Positions 23,710 through 33,443 of a stretch of 64,000 bases of DNA are shown one piece after another. Numbering within the stretch: position 1 is the first letter of the stretch; each line of letters opens with the position of its first letter. This DNA comes from [Clostridium] symbiosum. Its GTDB lineage: Bacteria; Bacillota; Clostridia; Lachnospirales; Lachnospiraceae. The translations under genes were made by a program, and so were the position numbers. Under the pieces are notes generated by a model, which was not told the origin of the DNA, did not search any database, and saw only the letters and a program-made list of their open reading frames with translations. The DNA lies in the NCBI GenBank assembly GCA_036419695.1, contig CP143946.1, positions 1,386,001 through 1,450,000 on the forward strand. Direction: 5' to 3'.

Positions 23710-25575
23710 ATGTTTAATATTGAAGAAGAACTGAAAAAACTTCCGGCCCAGCCGGGAGTTTATATTATGCATGACATAAAAGACGAAATTATCTATGTGG
23801 GAAAAGCCATCAGCCTGAAAAACCGTGTGCGCCAGTATTTCCAGAGCAGCCGGAACAAGACGTCCAAGATAGAGCAGATGGTGTCGAGGATTGCCAGGTT
23901 TGAGTATATTGTGACCGACTCGGAGTTGGAAGCGCTCGTTTTAGAGTGCAACCTGATCAAGGAACACAGGCCCCGCTACAACACCATGCTGAAGGATGAC
24001 AAGACCTACCCTTACATCAAGGTGACGGTGGCGGAGGACTATCCCAGGATCCTGTTTTCACGCATTATGAAGAAAGATAAAAATAAATATTTTGGACCGT
24101 TTACCAGCGCCGGTGCCGTGAAGGACACGATCGAGCTGATCCATAAGATTTACCATATCAGGACCTGCACGAGAAAGCTGCCTCAGGACATCGGAAAGGA
24201 CAGGCCCTGCCTGTATTACCATATCCACCAGTGCGACGCCCCCTGTCAGGGGTATATTTCAAAGGAGGAATACCAGCAGTCTGTAAAACAGGCCCTGGAT
24301 TTTCTGGGCGGAAAGTATGAGCCGGTGATGAAATATCTGGAAGACAGGATGATGGCCGCCTCGGAGGAGATGGAATTTGAAAAGGCCATTGAATACAGGG
24401 AACTGCTTGGCAGTGTCAGGAAGGTGGCGCAGAAACAGAAGATTACCAGTCAGAGTATGGACGATCGGGATATTATCGCCATGGCCAAGGATGACAGGGA
24501 CGCAGTGGTCCAGGTATTCTTTGTCAGGGAAGGCCGCTTAATCGGCAGGGAACATTTCTACATGTCCATTTCCTCGGCCGAGGAGGACCGGCAGATTTTA
24601 AACAGCTTTGTCAAGCAGTTCTATGCCGGAACACCGTTTATTCCACATGAGATCTGGGTGCAGGAGGAGCTGGAAGATGAGGAGGTCATCAGCAGTTTCC
24701 TGACATCGAGAAGAGGACAGAAGGTAAAAATCGTCGTTCCGAAGAAGGGCAGCAAGGAACAGCTCGTGGAGCTGGCCGAAAAGAACGCGAAAATGGTTCT
24801 TTCCCAGGATAAAGAGAAGATCAAGAGGGAGGAACTGCGCACCATCGGGGCCATGAACCAGGTGGGCGAATGGATTGGTTTAAAAGGCGTCAGGAGGATA
24901 GAGGCCTATGATATTTCCAATATCAGCGGTTTTGAATCGGTCGGTTCCATGATTGTTTATGAAGACGGCAGGCCGAAGAGGAATGATTACAGGAAGTTCC
25001 GCATAAAAACTGTTAAAGGACCCAATGATTATGCTTCCATGAGAGAGGTGCTGACGCGCCGTTTTTCACACGGACTGGAGGAAACGGAAAAGCTGAAGGC
25101 GGAGGGCGGCGACGCGGCCTTCGGAAGCTTTACCAGATTTCCGGATCTTATCATGATGGACGGCGGAAGAGGACAGGTAAACATTGCCCTGGAAGTGCTT
25201 GGGAGCCTGCGGATCGAGATTCCGGTATGCGGTATGGTCAAGGATGACAACCACAGGACGAGGGGACTCTATTATAACAATGTGGAAATACCGATCGATC
25301 ATCATTCGGAGGGATTCCGGCTGATTACAAGAATACAGGACGAGGCCCACCGTTTTGCGATTGAATACCACAGGAGCCTGCGCAGCAAGGAACAGGTGCG
25401 CTCCGTTCTGGATGATATAAAGGGAATCGGACCCGCCAGAAGGAAAGCGCTGATGCGCCATTTTAAGACGATTGAGGCGGTCAGGGACGCGGGAGTCGAG
25501 GAACTGGCCGGAGCGCCGCAGATGAACCGGAATGCAGCCGAGGCCGTATATAATTTCTTCCACGGAGAAGAATAA
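23710..25575 (+). CDS. uvrC: Excinuclease ABC subunit C
   Basis: 621 residues, full length. UvrC makes both incisions in nucleotide excision repair. The N-terminal GIY-YIG nuclease domain is visible as QPGVYIMHDIKDEIIYVGKA near residue 13. The UVR motif for UvrB contact is near 205 (YLEDRMMAASEEMEFEKAIEY). The C-terminal RNase H-like endonuclease domain shows AYDISNISG near 398 and VNIALEVL in LIMMDGGRGQ near 480. The terminal helix-hairpin-helix DNA-binding pair is near 572 (IKGIGPARRKALMRHF). It pairs with the uvrB gene located about 18 kb upstream. The gene begins five bases after DUF1653. Confidence 0.97.
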   Translation: MFNIEEELKKLPAQPGVYIMHDIKDEIIYVGKAISLKNRVRQYFQSSRNKTSKIEQMVSRIARFEYIVTDSELEALVLECNLIKEHRPRYNTMLKDDKTYPYIKVTVAEDYPRILFSRIMKKDKNKYFGPFTSAGAVKDTIELIHKIYHIRTCTRKLPQDIGKDRPCLYYHIHQCDAPCQGYISKEEYQQSVKQALDFLGGKYEPVMKYLEDRMMAASEEMEFEKAIEYRELLGSVRKVAQKQKITSQSMDDRDIIAMAKDDRDAVVQVFFVREGRLIGREHFYMSISSAEEDRQILNSFVKQFYAGTPFIPHEIWVQEELEDEEVISSFLTSRRGQKVKIVVPKKGSKEQLVELAEKNAKMVLSQDKEKIKREELRTIGAMNQVGEWIGLKGVRRIEAYDISNISGFESVGSMIVYEDGRPKRNDYRKFRIKTVKGPNDYASMREVLTRRFSHGLEETEKLKAEGGDAAFGSFTRFPDLIMMDGGRGQVNIALEVLGSLRIEIPVCGMVKDDNHRTRGLYYNNVEIPIDHHSEGFRLITRIQDEAHRFAIEYHRSLRSKEQVRSVLDDIKGIGPARRKALMRHFKTIEAVRDAGVEELAGAPQMNRNAAEAVYNFFHGEE

Positions 25576-25774
25576 GTGAAACGGTTTCCACCCGCCGCCC
25601 ACTGTTTTTTACGGACGGCCAAACAGGAACGGGGAGGGAAACGGAACCGTCCTGCCGCAGTTGATGACAAGCGGTAAAAGTTGTGATAGGATAAAGAAAA
25701 GGTTTCATATCTGCCGCATAAGGCGTGAAAGGCAGAATTCTGAAAAAATGCCACAGAGAAGGAGAATGAGGACC

Positions 25775-26701
25775 ATGTATGGAGTTACGATTACGGAACT
25801 GATAGAGAAACTGGGGCTTCGAAATATGACAATGGAGCTGGATACCGACGCGATTGTGCTGGTACATCCGGATGTAAATCGTCCGGCTTTGCAGCTGACC
25901 GGCTTTTTTGACCATTTTGACAAAGACCGTGTCCAGATCATCGGGTATGTGGAGCACGCATATCTTGATAAGCTGTCGGCGGAGCGCCGCCATGAGGTTT
26001 ACGATGCCCTGATTTCCAGCCAGATCCCCTGCCTTCTTTACAGCCGGGGCATGATGCCGGATGAAGATGTGCTGGAGCTCTGCAACCATTATGAAGTTCC
26101 ATGCATGGTTTCGGAGAAGACGACATCGGATCTGATGGCGGAAATCATCCGCTGGCTCAATGTTAAGCTGGCTCCGATGATCAGCATCCACGGGGTGCTG
26201 GTGGACGTATTCGGAGAGGGTGTTTTGATTATGGGCGAGAGCGGGATCGGAAAGAGCGAGGCCGCCCTGGAGCTGATTAAGAGGGGACACCGTCTTGTCA
26301 GCGACGATGTGGTGGAGATACGGCGCGTCAGCGATGAGACGCTGATCGGTTCTGCGCCCGACATCACCAGGCATTTTATTGAACTTCGCGGCATAGGTAT
26401 CATTGACGTGAAAACACTGTTCGGTGTTGAGAGTGTTAAGGATACCCAGTCCATCGACATGGTAATCAAACTGGAAGAGTGGGACAGAGAGAGAGAGTAT
26501 GACAGGCTGGGAATGGAAGACCAGTATACGGAATTCCTCGGCAACAAGGTAGTCTGCCATTCAATCCCGATCCGCCCGGGCAGAAATCTTGCCATTATCG
26601 TGGAATCGGCGGCTGTCAACTACAGACAGAAGAAGATGGGGTATAATGCGGCCAGGGAGCTTTACAACCGCGTCCAGGCCAACCTCGCGAGAAAAGATTG
26701 A
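25775..26701 (+). CDS. hprK: HPr kinase/phosphorylase
   Basis: 308 residues from the ATG at 25775, preceded by GAAGGAGAATG; the frame is open further upstream but only this start gives the normal family N-terminus MYGVTITELIEKL. The Walker A motif GESGIGKSEAALELI lies near residue 153, followed by HRLVSDDVVEI near 178 and the HPrK signature LRGIGIIDV near 204. HprK phosphorylates Ser46 of HPr and Crh when glycolytic intermediates are high and removes the phosphate otherwise, controlling carbon catabolite repression. A Crh-like substrate is encoded 2.9 kb downstream in the same cluster. murB follows after 25 bases. Confidence 0.97.
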   Translation: MYGVTITELIEKLGLRNMTMELDTDAIVLVHPDVNRPALQLTGFFDHFDKDRVQIIGYVEHAYLDKLSAERRHEVYDALISSQIPCLLYSRGMMPDEDVLELCNHYEVPCMVSEKTTSDLMAEIIRWLNVKLAPMISIHGVLVDVFGEGVLIMGESGIGKSEAALELIKRGHRLVSDDVVEIRRVSDETLIGSAPDITRHFIELRGIGIIDVKTLFGVESVKDTQSIDMVIKLEEWDREREYDRLGMEDQYTEFLGNKVVCHSIPIRPGRNLAIIVESAAVNYRQKKMGYNAARELYNRVQANLARKD

Positions 26702-26726
26702 AAACAGAAAACAGGCAGGATATAAC

Positions 26727-27638
26727 ATGAATGATTTTTTTGAGAGACTTCGCCTGGCGGCAGGAGACGGCCGGGTGAAAAAAGACGAGATGATGAGCGG
26801 GCATACCACGTTCCGCGTGGGAGGGCCGGCATCCTATTTCGTGTCGCCGGACGGTGATGAGGCGCTGAAAAACGTGCTTCTTCTCTGCCAGGAGGAACAG
26901 ATGCCGTATTATATACTTGGCAACGGAAGCAATCTTTTAGTAAGTGACAGGGGCTACAACGGCGTCATGATTCTGATGGGAGAGAGCTTTTCGGAGATCC
27001 GGGAGGAGGAGCCGTGTGAGATTACGGCCGGCGCCGGGGCGTTGCTTTCCAGGATTGCCAAAGAGGCAATGGAGCGTTCGCTGACCGGTTTTGAATTTGC
27101 AGCCGGAATTCCGGGTACGTTAGGCGGCGCGGCGGTCATGAATGCAGGAGCCTATGACGGAGAGATGAAGGATGTCTTAAAGTCGGTCAGGGTCATGGAG
27201 AAATCGGGCAGGATTCTTACTCTTACCAGAGATGAACTGGATCTGGGTTACCGTCATAGCTGTATCCCGGAGAGGGAATACACCGTCCTTTCCGCTGTTA
27301 TTTCCCTGAAGAAGGGTGATAAGGAGAAAATTCAGGAAAAAATGGCGGAACTGGCGAAAAAAAGGCGCGACAAGCAGCCGCTTGAGTATCCAAGCGCGGG
27401 AAGCACTTTCAAAAGGCCGGCCGGGTATTTTGCCGGGAAGCTGATAGACGATGCGGGAATGCGTGGCTGCCGCGAGGGCGGCGCACAGGTTTCTGAGAAA
27501 CACTGCGGCTTTGTCATCAACCGCGGGGATGCTACGGCGGAAGATATCCGTTCCCTGTGCCGTATAGTGCAGAGGAAAGTGAAAGAGACATCAGGGGTGG
27601 ACCTGGAGACGGAAGTACGCATGATAGGCTGGGAGTAA
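26727..27638 (+). CDS. murB: UDP-N-acetylenolpyruvoylglucosamine reductase
   Basis: 303 residues from the ATG at 26727, with AGGATATAAC upstream. MurB reduces UDP-GlcNAc-enolpyruvate to UDP-MurNAc with NADPH and FAD in peptidoglycan synthesis. Visible are the FAD-binding MSGHTTFRVGGPASYFV near residue 24, YILGNGSNLLVSD near 62, FAAGIPGTLGGAAVMNAG near 122, and SAGSTFKRP near 227, where the Ser is the expected proton donor. It belongs to the shorter type II form common in Firmicutes. The hprK-murB-rapZ order is widespread in Clostridia. Confidence 0.97.
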   Translation: MNDFFERLRLAAGDGRVKKDEMMSGHTTFRVGGPASYFVSPDGDEALKNVLLLCQEEQMPYYILGNGSNLLVSDRGYNGVMILMGESFSEIREEEPCEITAGAGALLSRIAKEAMERSLTGFEFAAGIPGTLGGAAVMNAGAYDGEMKDVLKSVRVMEKSGRILTLTRDELDLGYRHSCIPEREYTVLSAVISLKKGDKEKIQEKMAELAKKRRDKQPLEYPSAGSTFKRPAGYFAGKLIDDAGMRGCREGGAQVSEKHCGFVINRGDATAEDIRSLCRIVQRKVKETSGVDLETEVRMIGWE

Positions 27639-27693
27639 AAGTGTCAGCCGGTACGGCGCTGAACGGATGCAGGAATGACAGAAGGAGAAAAAA

Positions 27694-28569
27694 ATGCGGC
27701 TTGTAATTGTTACCGGAATGTCGGGAGCAGGGAAGACAGCGGCTCTCAAAATGCTTGAAGATATGGGATTTTACTGCGTTGATAACCTTCCGATCCCGCT
27801 TGTCGGCAAGTTTGCCGAACTGGTGGAGAGCAGCAGCGGAGACATCAGGAGCGGCGCTCTGGGCATCGACGTCAGGAGCGGTGAGGAGCTGTGCGAACTT
27901 GAAAAGACGCTGTGTGAATGGGATCGGCTCAAATTTCCCTATGAGATACTGTTTCTGGATGCCAGCGATGAAATTCTGATTAAGAGATATAAAGAGACAA
28001 GAAGATCACACCCTCTGGCAGGCACCCAGCGGCTGGACCGCGGAATTGCCAAAGAGAGGGAGAAACTGAAATTTTTAAAAATACGGGCGGATTACATATT
28101 GGATACCAGCAAGCTTCTGACAAGGGAGCTGAAGGTAGAGCTTGAGAAAATTTTTGTGGACCATGAAAGATTTTCCAGTCTGTTCGTAACCGTGCTGAGT
28201 TTTGGATTTAAATATGGAATTCCTTCCGATGCGGATCTCGTTTTCGACGTCCGTTTCCTTCCGAATCCTTACTATGACGATGCTCTCCGTTACCTCACCG
28301 GTAACGAAGAGGCGGTCCAGGAATTCGTGAAGCAGGGAGGAACTGCCGATATTTTCCTTGATAAGCTTTATGATATGATTGGCTTTCTTCTGCCATACTA
28401 TGTCCAGGAGGGGAAAAACCAGCTGGTCGTCGCCGTCGGCTGTACCGGAGGCAAACACCGCTCCGTCACCATCGCAAACATGCTGTATGATAAGCTTGAA
28501 AGCCACAGGGATATCGGACTTAAGATAGAACACAGGGACATTGAAAACGATAGTAAGGTTAAGAAATAG
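27694..28569 (+). CDS. rapZ: RNase adapter RapZ / YvcJ-family nucleotide-binding protein
   Basis: 291 residues. The N-terminal P-loop VTGMSGAGKTAALKMLEDMG at residues 5-24 and the following FYCVDNLP are diagnostic. The C-terminal domain shows FGFKYGIPSDADLVFDVRFLPNPYY near 170 and GCTGGKHRSVTIA near 249. In gammaproteobacteria the protein guides RNase E on small RNAs controlling glmS; in Bacillus YvcJ is a GTPase linked to competence, so the role here is inferred. The start is behind AGAAGGAG. whiA follows after ten bases, and the Bacillus order rapZ-yvcK-whiA-crh is kept except that yvcK is missing. Confidence 0.96.
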   Translation: MRLVIVTGMSGAGKTAALKMLEDMGFYCVDNLPIPLVGKFAELVESSSGDIRSGALGIDVRSGEELCELEKTLCEWDRLKFPYEILFLDASDEILIKRYKETRRSHPLAGTQRLDRGIAKEREKLKFLKIRADYILDTSKLLTRELKVELEKIFVDHERFSSLFVTVLSFGFKYGIPSDADLVFDVRFLPNPYYDDALRYLTGNEEAVQEFVKQGGTADIFLDKLYDMIGFLLPYYVQEGKNQLVVAVGCTGGKHRSVTIANMLYDKLESHRDIGLKIEHRDIENDSKVKK

Positions 28570-28579
28570 AGGTGGAGAG

Positions 28580-29539
28580 ATGTCATTTTCTTCCCGGGTG
28601 AAAGAGGAACTGTCCCGGCAGATAAGTTCTGCCAGACACTGTCAGATAGCGGAAATTGCCGCTATCTTAAGCCTGTGCGGCAAAGTTCACATTGATGAAG
28701 AGGATCATTACAGCATCCGTATCCACACGGAAAATGTGGCGGTTGCGAGAAAATACTTTACATTATTGAAAAAAGCATTTAATATAGGAACTGATATTTC
28801 TATCCGGAGAAATGCATTCCTGAAAAAGAACAGAACCTATACGGTGGTAATACGGAAACACGAAGACGCGATCCGTGTCCTGGAGGCCTGCAAGCTTCTG
28901 GATGAACACGGGGAAGTGTGGGAGAATTTATCTGTAGTAAAGAATCTGGTAGTCCAGAATCCATGCTGCCGCAGAGCGTTTATCAGGGGAGCATTTCTGG
29001 CGGCGGGCTCCATCAGTGATCCGGAGAAGTTCTATCATTTTGAAATTGTCTGCGCTTCGATGGAGAAGGCGGAACAGCTCAGAGCCTTGATAGCAACTTT
29101 CTCAATTGATGCGAAAATAGTTGTCAGGAAGAAGTATTTTGTGGTATATATAAAAGAAGGAAGTCAGATTGTGGAGATTCTTGGCGTGATGGAAGCACAT
29201 GTAGCCCTGATGGATCTGGAGAATATCAGGATTTTGAAGGAGATGAGAAACAGTGTGAACCGCCAGGTGAACTGCGAGACGGCCAATATTAACAAAACAG
29301 TTTCGGCTGCCGTAAAGCAGCTGGGGGATATTACGTACATCCGGGATACAGTGGGGCTTGACTATCTGCCGGAAACACTGGCGGAGATTGCTGAGGTCAG
29401 GCTGGACAGGCCGGATGCGACGCTAAAAGAATTAGGAGAGAGCCTGGATCCCCAGGTGGGTAAATCCGGAGTAAACCATCGGCTTAGAAAGATCAGTACA
29501 ATCGCAGAAAACCTGAGAGCTCAGAAGGAACAGGTATAA
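28580..29539 (+). CDS. whiA: DNA-binding protein WhiA
   Basis: 319 residues from the ATG at 28580 (GAGGTGGAGAG directly upstream); a longer frame overlaps rapZ but has no ribosome site. The start MSFSSRVKEELSRQ is typical. The N-terminal part is a degenerate LAGLIDADG homing-endonuclease fold (RRAFIRGAFLAAGSI near 143), and the C-terminal part is a helix-turn-helix domain (LKELGESLDPQVGKSGVNHRLRKI near 283). In Firmicutes WhiA influences cell division and chromosome segregation. The gene is followed after 47 bases by crh. Confidence 0.97.
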   Translation: MSFSSRVKEELSRQISSARHCQIAEIAAILSLCGKVHIDEEDHYSIRIHTENVAVARKYFTLLKKAFNIGTDISIRRNAFLKKNRTYTVVIRKHEDAIRVLEACKLLDEHGEVWENLSVVKNLVVQNPCCRRAFIRGAFLAAGSISDPEKFYHFEIVCASMEKAEQLRALIATFSIDAKIVVRKKYFVVYIKEGSQIVEILGVMEAHVALMDLENIRILKEMRNSVNRQVNCETANINKTVSAAVKQLGDITYIRDTVGLDYLPETLAEIAEVRLDRPDATLKELGESLDPQVGKSGVNHRLRKISTIAENLRAQKEQV

Positions 29540-29586
29540 GGAAGAAAGCGATGGTGTAAGTTCTTTTGGAAGATGAGGAGGATATT

Positions 29587-29841
29587 ATGAAGAGTAAGGA
29601 AATCACAATTCAACTTGAATCAGGTCTGGAAGCAAGACCGGCCGCTATGCTTGTTCAGGTTGCCAGCCAGTATTCCAGCAGCATCTATCTGATAGATGGA
29701 GACAAAAATATCAATGCCAAAAGTATTATGGGCATGATGACTCTCACTCTGCAGGCGGGCGAGGAAGTCAGGGTGCAGGCCGAGGGCGAGGATGAAGATA
29801 CGGCAATTGAAGGAATAGAAAAATATCTGACGAACAGTTAA
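29587..29841 (+). CDS. crh: HPr-like protein with Glu at position 15 (Crh-type)
   Basis: 84 residues from the ATG at 29587 behind GGAGGATATT. It has the HPr fold, but the phosphocarrier site is GLEARPA where PTS HPr has GLHARPA: residue 15 is Glu instead of His, so it cannot accept phosphate from enzyme I. The regulatory site is kept: Ser46 in NAKSIMGMM. This is the arrangement of Crh, which is phosphorylated at Ser46 by HprK and acts as a CcpA co-regulator (Bacillus Crh has Gln15). Its place at the end of hprK-murB-rapZ-whiA supports the assignment. A strong terminator follows. Confidence 0.88.
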   Translation: MKSKEITIQLESGLEARPAAMLVQVASQYSSSIYLIDGDKNINAKSIMGMMTLTLQAGEEVRVQAEGEDEDTAIEGIEKYLTNS

Positions 29842-29852
29842 GTTTACAGTAG

Positions 29853-29888
29853 GGGCTGCTGCAGGGAAACCATTGCAGCAGCCCTTTT
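29853..29888 (+). terminator. Intrinsic terminator after crh
   Basis: GGGCTGCTGCA (29853-29863) pairs perfectly with TGCAGCAGCCC (29874-29884), then TTTT. It closes the hprK-to-crh cluster ahead of dnaE. Confidence 0.9.
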
Positions 29889-29953
29889 AAATCGGCGGCG
29901 TACGGCCTGCAGGGGGCTGCATCGGAAACGCCGTGGGAAAGGAGAACAGGGGA

Positions 29954-32900
29954 GTGGCATTTACTCATCTGCATGTGCATACGGAATACAGTCTGCTGGA
30001 TGCGTCCAGTAAGATTAAGGAACTGACAGCCAGGGCCAAAGAACTGGGAATGGACAGCCTGGCTATCACTGATCATGGCGTTATGTACGGAGTGATCGAT
30101 TTTTACAGGGCTGCCAGGGAAGTGGGCATCAAGCCGATTATCGGCTGCGAGATTTATGTGGCGCCGGGCTCACGTCTGGATCGTGAGAATGTGAACGGGG
30201 AGGATCGGTATTACCACCTGATTCTCCTGGCGGAAAATAATGTGGGCTATCAGAACCTGATGAAGATTGTTTCAAAAGGTTTTGTGGAAGGTTTTTATTA
30301 TAAACCGAGAGTTGATTATGAGGTGTTAAGCCGGTTCAGCGAGGGGATTATCTGCCTCAGCGCCTGTCTGGGCGGTGAGGTGCAGCGTTACCTCTCCCGC
30401 GGGATGTATGAGGAGGCGTGCAAATCGGCCCTCAGATACCAGGAGATTTTCGGAAAAGGGAACTTTTTCCTGGAGCTTCAGGATCACGGGATACCCGCCC
30501 AGAAAACGGTGAACCAGGGGCTTTTACGCATGAGCCAGGAACTGGATATTCCGCTGACCGCCACAAACGACTGCCATTACATTTATAAAGAAGACGTGGA
30601 ATCACACGATATTCTGCTCTGTATCCAGACGGGAAAGAAAGTGGCCGATGAAAACAGGATGAGGTACGAGGGCGGCCAGTTTTACTTAAAATCGGAGGAG
30701 GAGATGAGGAATATCTTCCCATACGCCGCCGATGCACTGGACAATACCCATAAGATAGCTGAGCGCTGTAACGTGGAAATCGAGTTCGGCGTGACGAAGC
30801 TGCCCCAGTTCGACGTGCCGGAGGGATACACCTCATGGGAGTATCTGCAGAAGCTCTGTTTTGACGGGTTTCACAAACATTACCCGGACGACGACGGAAC
30901 GCTTAGGGAGAGGCTCGAATATGAGCTGGGCGTCATAAAGTCCATGGGATATGTGGACTATTTCCTGATCGTCTGGGATTTTATCCATTTTGCAAAAGTA
31001 CATGATATCATGGTCGGACCGGGGCGCGGCTCTGCGGCCGGAAGTATCGTGGCATACAGCCTGGGCATTACCGATATTGATCCCATCCGCTATCAGCTTC
31101 TCTTTGAACGTTTCCTGAACCCGGAGAGAGTCTCGATGCCTGATATTGATATCGACTTCTGTTTCGAGCGCAGGCAGGAAGTTATTGATTACGTGGTGAG
31201 CAAATATGGCAAGGACAGGGTGGTGCAGATTGTCACCTTCGGTACGCTGGCCGCCAAGGGTGTGGTCCGCGACGTCGGACGTGTGCTGGATATGCCCTAT
31301 GCCAAGTGCGACTCGATTGCCAAGATGATACCGGGCGACCTGGGAATGACGCTGGACAAGGCGTTAAAAGCCAGCCCCGATCTCCGCAATGCCTATCAGG
31401 AGGACGAGGAGGTTAAATACCTGATCGACATGAGCCGGAGGCTGGAGGGACTCCCAAGGCATACTTCCATGCATGCCGCCGGCGTTGTAATCAGTAAGGC
31501 GTCGGTGGACGAGTATGTGCCTCTTTCCAGGGCGGCCGACGGCTCCATCACGACCCAGTTTACAATGACGACGCTGGAGGAGCTGGGACTGTTGAAGATG
31601 GACTTCCTGGGCCTGCGTACGCTGACGGTGATCCAGAATGCGGTCCGCCTGGCCGAGAGGACATGCAATAAGACCATCGACCTCTATCAGATTGATTATA
31701 ATGATAAAAATGTGCTGAATTCCATCGGAACGGGAAAGAATGACGGCGTATTCCAGCTGGAGAGCTCCGGTATGAAGAGCTTCATGAAGGAGCTGAAACC
31801 GGAGAACCTGGAAGACATCATAGCCGGTATCTCCCTCTACCGTCCGGGTCCGATGGACTTTATCCCGAGATACTTAAAGGGAAAGAACGACAAGGAGTCC
31901 ATCACCTACGAGTGTCCGCAGCTGGAACCGATTCTGGCGCCGACTTACGGCTGTATCGTATATCAGGAGCAGGTAATGCAGATCGTGCGGGATTTAGCCG
32001 GATATACGCTCGGACGAAGTGATCTGGTGCGGCGCGCCATGTCGAAGAAAAAAGGTTCCGTCATGGAGAAGGAACGCCAGAACTTTGTTTACGGCAATGA
32101 GGAGGAAGGCGTTAAGGGCTGTATTGCCAACGGAATCGACGAGAAGACGGCAAACCACATTTACGACGAGATGATCGACTTTGCAAAGTATGCATTTAAC
32201 AAGTCGCATGCGGCGGCCTATGCGGTCGTCTCCTACCAGACCGCCTATCTGAAATATTATTATCCGGTTGAGTTTATGGCCGCCCTTATGACGTCGGTCA
32301 AGGACAACGTCTCCAAGGTGTCCGAGTACATCATGGCCTGCCGCCAGATGGGAATGAAGATTGTGCCTCCCGACATCAATGAGGGAGAGGGCGGCTTCTC
32401 CGTTTCCGGCGGTTCCATCCGCTACGGCCTGTCCGCGATCAAGAGCATCGGCCAGTCCGTTGTGGAGGAGATCGTGAGGGAGCGTGAGGAGAGAGGGTAT
32501 TATAAGAGCCTGGAAGACTTTGTGGATCGGATGAGCAGCAAAGAGGTAAACAAGCGGACGCTGGAAAGCTTTATCAAGTCGGGCGCCATGGATTCGCTGC
32601 CCGGTACGAGAAAACAGAAATTCCTTGTTTCGGCCCAGCTTCTGGACCAGAAGAACAAGGAAAAGAAAAATTCCATGGAAGGGCAGATGTCCATGTTTGA
32701 CATCGTGGCTGAGGAGGAAAAGGAAGATTTCCAGATTACGTTCCCGAATGTCGGGGAGTATACAAAGGAGGAACTTCTGGCATTTGAGAAGGAAATGCTG
32801 GGCGTTTACATCAGCGGCCATCCCATGGAGGCCTATATCAGCCTGTGGGAGAAGAATGTGACGGCCAAAACCTCCGACTTTATTGTGGATGAGGAGACCG

Positions 32901-33433
32901 GTGAGGCGGAAATCAGAGACGGGGCATTTGTGACCATCGGCGGCATGGTGACGGCCAAGACGGTAAAAACCACGAGAAATAATAAGATGATGGCTTTTGT
33001 GACGATAGAGGATCTGGCCGGAAGCGTGGAAGTCCTTGTGTTCCCGAGGGATTACGAAAAGAAACGGCAGTTCCTGGAGCAGGACGCCAAGATATTTATT
33101 ACCGGCAAGGCGTCCATAGGCGATGATCCGGTAGGAAAGCTGATCTGCGAACAGGTAATCCCGTTTGACGCGGTCCCCAGGGAAGTGTGGCTCCAGTACC
33201 CCGACAAGGAAACGTACTTTTCCAGTGAGCAGGATCTCCTGAATATGCTCAGGGGATATGAGGGCAGCGACCAGGTGATTGTCTATCTGGGAAAGGAAAA
33301 AGCGAAAAAAGCGCTTCCGCGGAACTGGAATGTGGAGGCAAAGGAAGAGCTTTTGGCCGCTCTCCGGGAGAAGCTGGGGGAAAAGAATGTAAAGGTGATT
33401 GAGAAGACGATTGATAAGGCGGTAAGGAGATAG
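29954..33433 (+). CDS. dnaE: DNA polymerase III subunit alpha (DnaE type)
   Basis: 1159 residues from a GTG at 29954, with GGAGAACAGGGGA just before it; a GTG seven codons earlier lacks a ribosome site. The N-terminal PHP domain begins FTHLHVHTEYSLLDASS. The polymerase palm shows GPGRGSAAGSIVAY near 362 and the catalytic PDIDIDF near 400. Near 735 is KYAFNKSHAAAYAVVSYQTAYLK, then an HhH region and, from about 980, an OB fold (GAFVTIGGMVTAKTVKTTRNN). There is no 3'-5' exonuclease domain, so it is DnaE and not PolC. It would act in replication with PolC encoded elsewhere. It stands alone, followed by about 1 kb of palindromic repeats. Confidence 0.97.
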   Translation: MAFTHLHVHTEYSLLDASSKIKELTARAKELGMDSLAITDHGVMYGVIDFYRAAREVGIKPIIGCEIYVAPGSRLDRENVNGEDRYYHLILLAENNVGYQNLMKIVSKGFVEGFYYKPRVDYEVLSRFSEGIICLSACLGGEVQRYLSRGMYEEACKSALRYQEIFGKGNFFLELQDHGIPAQKTVNQGLLRMSQELDIPLTATNDCHYIYKEDVESHDILLCIQTGKKVADENRMRYEGGQFYLKSEEEMRNIFPYAADALDNTHKIAERCNVEIEFGVTKLPQFDVPEGYTSWEYLQKLCFDGFHKHYPDDDGTLRERLEYELGVIKSMGYVDYFLIVWDFIHFAKVHDIMVGPGRGSAAGSIVAYSLGITDIDPIRYQLLFERFLNPERVSMPDIDIDFCFERRQEVIDYVVSKYGKDRVVQIVTFGTLAAKGVVRDVGRVLDMPYAKCDSIAKMIPGDLGMTLDKALKASPDLRNAYQEDEEVKYLIDMSRRLEGLPRHTSMHAAGVVISKASVDEYVPLSRAADGSITTQFTMTTLEELGLLKMDFLGLRTLTVIQNAVRLAERTCNKTIDLYQIDYNDKNVLNSIGTGKNDGVFQLESSGMKSFMKELKPENLEDIIAGISLYRPGPMDFIPRYLKGKNDKESITYECPQLEPILAPTYGCIVYQEQVMQIVRDLAGYTLGRSDLVRRAMSKKKGSVMEKERQNFVYGNEEEGVKGCIANGIDEKTANHIYDEMIDFAKYAFNKSHAAAYAVVSYQTAYLKYYYPVEFMAALMTSVKDNVSKVSEYIMACRQMGMKIVPPDINEGEGGFSVSGGSIRYGLSAIKSIGQSVVEEIVREREERGYYKSLEDFVDRMSSKEVNKRTLESFIKSGAMDSLPGTRKQKFLVSAQLLDQKNKEKKNSMEGQMSMFDIVAEEEKEDFQITFPNVGEYTKEELLAFEKEMLGVYISGHPMEAYISLWEKNVTAKTSDFIVDEETGEAEIRDGAFVTIGGMVTAKTVKTTRNNKMMAFVTIEDLAGSVEVLVFPRDYEKKRQFLEQDAKIFITGKASIGDDPVGKLICEQVIPFDAVPREVWLQYPDKETYFSSEQDLLNMLRGYEGSDQVIVYLGKEKAKKALPRNWNVEAKEELLAALREKLGEKNVKVIEKTIDKAVRR

Positions 33434-33443
33434 AGGGGAGTTA

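Noticed and set aside
25481..26560. 359-codon minus-strand frame overlapping uvrC and hprK
   Set aside because: Covers two strong genes on the other strand; the translation is His- and Arg-rich and not recognisable.
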